From assembly GCA_037893245.1 (NCBI GenBank), contig JBAIAA010000608.1, forward strand, positions 248,001-312,000: a DNA stretch of 64,000 nucleotides. The letters are read 5' to 3'. How positions within the stretch are numbered: the stretch's first letter is position 1; every line of letters begins with the position of its first letter. A program made the position numbers and the translations under genes. Source of the stretch: Crossaster papposus (taxonomy: Eukaryota; Echinodermata; Asteroidea; Velatida; Solasteridae). The notes beneath the pieces were generated by a model. That model saw only the letters and a program-made list of their open reading frames with translations. It was not told where the DNA came from and did no database searches. Below are positions 47,501 through 53,500 of the stretch, one piece after another.

Positions 47501-50500
47501 CCCGTGAGGGCGCTCAACCCAGGTCACACCCAGGTCACGGTTACCTATGAGCAAGGGTCGCTACGACTCCAGGCGTCCATCACCGTCTCTGCTTACGTCC
47601 CGCTGCAGGTAAATCTGTCTGAATAATTGGCTTCTTTTGTTAAGATAAAAATGTAATTGTGACCTGCTCCCAAAAACCTGACATAAGTTTTATTTTTTTG
47701 AAAAGTGAGATATTGTTATTTCCATTTCGTACACATCTTCAGCTTTCATTTGGTACCAAAACCACCTTTATACCATTACATATCAGGAATGGGTGGATTT
47801 GTTTTTTGGGGGGGAGTTGTATTTGATAGTAAACATCGTTTAACTGACCCGTCAGAAGTTTTACAATCGTGGATGCCGAGAAAAAAACACAAGAAAAAAC
47901 ATTATTTTGCAGCAACTTTATCTTGTATTATATTTTTGGGAAATTATATATTATATTTTTTTTCTAAGGTCTTAGAATCGGATAGCATCGCCGTGGTGAC
48001 ACCGGCAGCCTCCAAGACGTTTGTCCTGACAGGAGGCCCCCAGCCATGGGTGCTGGACCCATCCCGGTACTATGAGACGCTGGTGGCCGAACACCCCGAC
48101 TGGGTCTCCAGCAAACACGTCAAGATGTTTGGGGCAAACAGTAAGGCAGTACAGCGATTAAAATTCTTCTTAGCCCTAAAAACCCTGAGCTTTAAACCGA
48201 GGTCGTGGGTTCCATGGCCTGTTGGTAGAGCTTCACTAGCTTCCTTTGCCCTCTTAGCCCTAAGAACCCTGAGCTTTAAACCGAGGTTGTGGGTTCCATG
48301 GCCTGTTGGTAGAGCTTCACTGGCTTCCTTTGCCCTCCTAGCCCTAAGAACCCTGAGCTTTAAACCGAGGTCGTGGGTTCCATGGCCTGTTGGTAGAGCT
48401 TCACTGGCTTCCCTTGCCCTCTTAGCCCTAAGAACCCTGAGCTTTAAACCGAGGTCGTGGGTTCCATGGCCTGTTGGTAGAGCTTCACTGGCTTCCTTTG
48501 CCCTCTTAGCCCTAAGAAACCTGAGCTTTAAACCGAGGTCGTGGGTTCCATGGCCTGTTGGTAAAGCTTCACTGGCTTCCTTTGCCCTCTTAGCCCTAAA
48601 AAACGTGGAAGGCGAGGAAAGAACTGCAACACCAGCCTAAAATATCTGGGGAAACTAAAGATTTTATTTTTTGCAGGGGAACTCCCGGGGAACTAAACTC
48701 TGCAATTTGTTTGTCGTTGCAGAAAATAATCACGTCTTCAACGTCGTCTGCCTTCAGCTTGGGGAACAGACGTTTACGGTTACCGTGGGAAACAGTCCCA
48801 CGGCCAAGAACAGGCAGCCTGCTATATCCAGAGCCACGATCAAGTAAGACAGAAAATTACCTTTCGCTGAAATGTTCCCACGTTTACTGGATTCTTGCAA
48901 GTTGAGACTAACATATTAACCAGTTCGCGCCGGATGACGTATATACACGCAAAGTTTTCCCGAGATACAAAAACGGATGACACATAAACACGTCACGAGC
49001 AAAGCCGAAAAATGTCTGTCAGCAGCGAGCAAGGCCGGAAATGCGTGGGTGTGCTTCCCGGTACCATCGGCCTGAACCCGCCTCGGATGGAGTTTCGTTA
49101 AAGAATAATCCCGCGCCTCGGCTCGGTGCTGTTAATAATCCCGGCGCGTACTGATTAAACATGTATCTGTTTGCGTTCAGGTTTCTGTGCACGTCGCCGG
49201 TAAGGTTGCAGCTGATTCCAGTCCTCAACCAGCCACAGCTCGAGGAGCCCTGCCCGATCACGCTGGACTCCAACAATCAGGTAAGAACTACCCCTTAAAG
49301 AACAACTCCACGTAAACAGAAAATGATGAAATTGCAAAATGAAGGATGAGAGCAAACCTAGGATGAAAACAGATATGTGACCTGTCACCACGAAACCCGG
49401 ACAAAGTTGACAAAATAAATTTCGAGTTTATGATATTTTCAAATTCTCCTGTTCATTAGCTTTTGAATGATATATAACTTATGTGGGTAGCCCTTCCCTG
49501 TAATCCCCTGCGAGGAGATTAATTAAGACCCAGGATCAATCATAAGCCAAACAGAGAAAACAAGGTTTTTGTGCAGGAAGTGCTTTTGTAATTATATACA
49601 ACCACCGTTCGGAAAAAGGGTTAAAATACGTCTTTATTGTGATCAGACTGTATTTGTTTTTTGGATATGCTCCGTGAATATTTTAAGATAACAAAAACAT
49701 GGAAACTTAAAAATCGATGATCCCATGCAAAAATGACTTCACACGCTGTTTATATGGAATGCATGGTTGCAACTTTGTCCGGGTTTCGTGGTGACAGGTC
49801 ACATATGATTTGAGTTTACGTTTAAAACTGGTGAACAGAGTTACAATGACGAATGTTGAGAGGTATTGAGTTCCAGCATCTGGGTCCAGCCACAGAGAAA
49901 GCCTTATCACCTGCATGTTTGAATGTGCGTTGTACTTTTAAGTTATGCTCCGAGCGGAGACCACGTCGGTTGGGCACACTGAGGTGAAGTGAATATATTA
50001 TGTATTGTGGATGCATGCCTGATAGTGCCTTGTACATATTCACAGCCGTGAAAGTAGGATTGTAAGATTTTGTTTTGTTTTTTTCCTTAAGTTTTGTTCC
50101 GCTATGGTTTTTCCTCTGCTTGTAACAACAAAGCAACAAGAAAGATTGCAGGTTTGATATTATTTGTTGTGTTTTGTTGCAAAGCAGCTCTACACTATCA
50201 AAAGGAATATTGTTTAAAACAAAATAGCGTTCTTTACAAGCATCAAGCTGGCTAAATTGTTTCAACCCTAATGTACTTTGCCCCCGTTTTTGCTGGTAAC
50301 CATCCTCAATCCTCCAAAAGCCTCCGATTGTCCTGCTTCCCAAAAAACATCAATTCCTTAATTTTTTTTTCATTCATTCATTCATTCATTTATTTATTCA
50401 TTTGGTGAAGCGGTTCTTCCCTGTCTTCTCTCTGCAGGTTTCCTTCAGGCTTGTATAAAAGCTACAGTGCCTAGAGCGCTTTTAAGGGATCCTTGGTTTT

Positions 50501-53500
50501 TCATTACCAGAAAGAATGAATAATATAAATAATAATAATCCTCAATTTTCCAAAATCCTACAGTTTTTGTACTGAGGTGCAGTGTTGTATTCGAGTCCTT
50601 GCACAAATCCTTGCACAAGTCCTTGCCCAAGTCCTTGTACAAGTCCTTTCACAAGTCCAGTCACAAGTCCAGTCGCAAGTCCAGTCGCAAGTCCAGTCAC
50701 AAGTCCAGTCACAAGTCCAGTCACAAGTCCAGTCACAAGTCCAGTCACAAGTCCAGTCACAAGTCCAGTCACAAGTCCAGTCACAAGTCCAGTCGCAAGT
50801 CCAGTCGCAAGTCCAGTCGCAAGTCCAGTCGCAAGTCCAGTCGCAAGTCCAGTCGCAAGTCCAGTCGCAAGTCCAGTCGCAAGTCCAGTCGCAAGTCCAG
50901 TCGCAAGTCCAGTCGCAAGTCCAGTCGCAAGTCCAGTCGCAAGTCCAGTCGCAAGTCCAGTCGCAAGTCCAGTCACAAGTCCTTTCACAAGTCCTTTCAC
51001 AAGTCCTTTCACAAGTCCTTTTCATAAAGCCAGTTGCAAGTAACTTGTTGAACAATGACGAAGGAATGCTTTGTTAACAGTTCATCTGAATAGCTAGTGA
51101 CTTGACTTGAGTCTGAAGGACTTGCGGGGACTTGCGGGGACTTGCGGGGACTTGCAGGGACTTGTGGGGACTTGCGAGGACTTGTGGGGACTTGTGGGGA
51201 TTGCGGGGACTTGTGGGAATTGCGGGGACTTGTGGGGACTTGTGGGGACTTGTGGGGACTCGAATACAACTCTGCCGAGGTGTACCCACCTGCCTTTTCC
51301 TTCGTGTTAACTCTAATCATCAGTTTACTTATATTATATATTATTTAATATTTTCCCGTTTAATAGCTTCCCGTTTTGAACAACGCGGATCTCGACATCA
51401 TGGTGCGGGCCGTGGACAGCCACGGAAACTTCTTTCACAACTTCTCCTCGGCTCTCGTCCCCTGGGTCAGCTCGGACCCGACCCTGGCGACCTTAGGCAA
51501 CCCCCTGACCATGTACGCGGACGTGGATGGCGAGATTCGCGGATCCAAGATGCTGAAAGGTCTGTTGAAAGTTTTACCGTATTGACCAATGTGGCCCGGG
51601 TTCGATTCCCGGCCCCGTACCAAATGTGAGTAGAGTTGTGCATTGGTTCTCTCCTGTGCCATGAGGATTTTTCTCTGGGTCCTCCGGTTTTTTCTCCCTC
51701 TTGAAAAATCAAACACTTTCGATCTCAGCTGCGAGTAAGGATGATTAGCCTCCCCCATTATTATTATTATTATTGTTATTATTATTAATAATATTATACG
51801 ATTATTGCCTACTACATTGCCAATGCTAACTTACATGTATTAGGTTTTCCGGATTTTTCCGGATTCCGGAATTGCATGGGTCAGTGAAGGCCCTCTTTTT
51901 TTAGCCAAATTACAGTTTCGTCGATCAGTAATGCCAACTTTATTTTTTTTTAAACTCAGCCTGGAAAGTGTGCAAAATGAGTGAGAAGTTCGGCACAGTG
52001 ACGGTCACCGCTTCCTCTTCGAGTTACGACGCTGCCCTCTTCAAGAAGTACAACATCCAGCTTCCGGTGAGAAGTTTATTTAAAAAAAAAGTATTTCTCA
52101 AACATCAAAAACCCAAGTCTCTCCCTCTCCTCCAAAAAAAATAAAATAATAAATAAAAAATAAAAAAAAAATTAATTAAAAAAAATTAAAATAATAATAA
52201 TAAAAAAAACAAAAATCCTAAAATTTCTCTTCTGTTGTATTGATTTTTGGGCCGTGGTTCGAGTTCTGGCATATTTTTTTTGGGTTTTGTTTACATTTTT
52301 TTGGATTTTTTATATCCCAACAGTTGAAACTGAACCCGCTAAGTGCCTCGCTGGACCTGAGCTTGGTGAAGGAGGCTACCGTTGACCCGAAGCAGATCGC
52401 CATATTCAACCATCCGTCCAACAGGGTAGGTACATGTACATCTCATTTGTCCCCTCATCACCCGGAGGTATGTGGACCTGTGAAAATACCTGCGGGGCCC
52501 GGGCCCTTAACCTGCAAGGGAAACGGCCGGCCTTGCGGGACCCATTTAGACAGGGTGCCTGCCGTGTGTCTGGGGGATCCTTCGTGGCCAGCCTTCCACG
52601 GGATTCTCCTGGAAAACTGCCTAGAATCAGTCTATCGTTAAACTTCTATACAATAGTTCTTTCATTCTTTTAAAACGTTCTCATTCTTTTCCTTTGTGAT
52701 AATTGTTCCTTCCGACTTCAAGTTTTTTATATTCTCCACAGTTCACTTGATTGTTTTTTTATTACTACCTATTGTCTTATATTTGTACACATTCCCGCCG
52801 TGAATATGGCCACTGATGCCGGCACGGCGTTAAACCCTAAACTCACTCACTCACTCACTCACATGTACATATACATGGTGCCCGACGGAAAAACCTTGAC
52901 CTAATGGCCGGCTAGCCAAAACCCTACACCAGATCAAAATTTACCAATCGTTGTTAACCATGTATACAGAGTTCTGAATTTGAAACAGATGATGAATAAA
53001 CATTTTACGCGCAAACAAAATAGAGAGCAAAGTAAAAAAAATAGGGACTTTGAATGTACATTGCACATGTATTGTGTAATTGATAGCGTGAAATATACAA
53101 AAAAAAATAATAATACAACCCTTTATGCAATATGTGACCTGCTCTATGAAAATGAGTCAGATGTCCAAGAAATTTGACAAACAGAGTTATGTATACCATT
53201 AGAAAGAGTGCACTGTCCTTTTTAATTTGATATATGTTGGAGGGCTGTAGCATGTTGCGTTCTTGTGATACACCAATTTTAATTTTGAAGATTTTGCGAA
53301 ATCTAAAAACCCCATTTATGAGAAATCATGCATTAAAAAAATATTTCCCTTTAGGAGATGTATGCAATAGAATACAAAACCGGTTTTTCTCACTAAATCT
53401 GATTTAATTCAGCACGTTTTAATGTAGAAATTGAAGACAAGTTATGGCTGTTTAAAGTTCGCATTGAACAACATGTCGCGAAAGTAAAATGTTGAGAAAA

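Noticed and set aside
50558..51077. Several ORFs of 140-166 codons on both strands
   Set aside because: They are by-products of a 12-bp tandem repeat whose period is a multiple of 3. There is no domain or normal composition.
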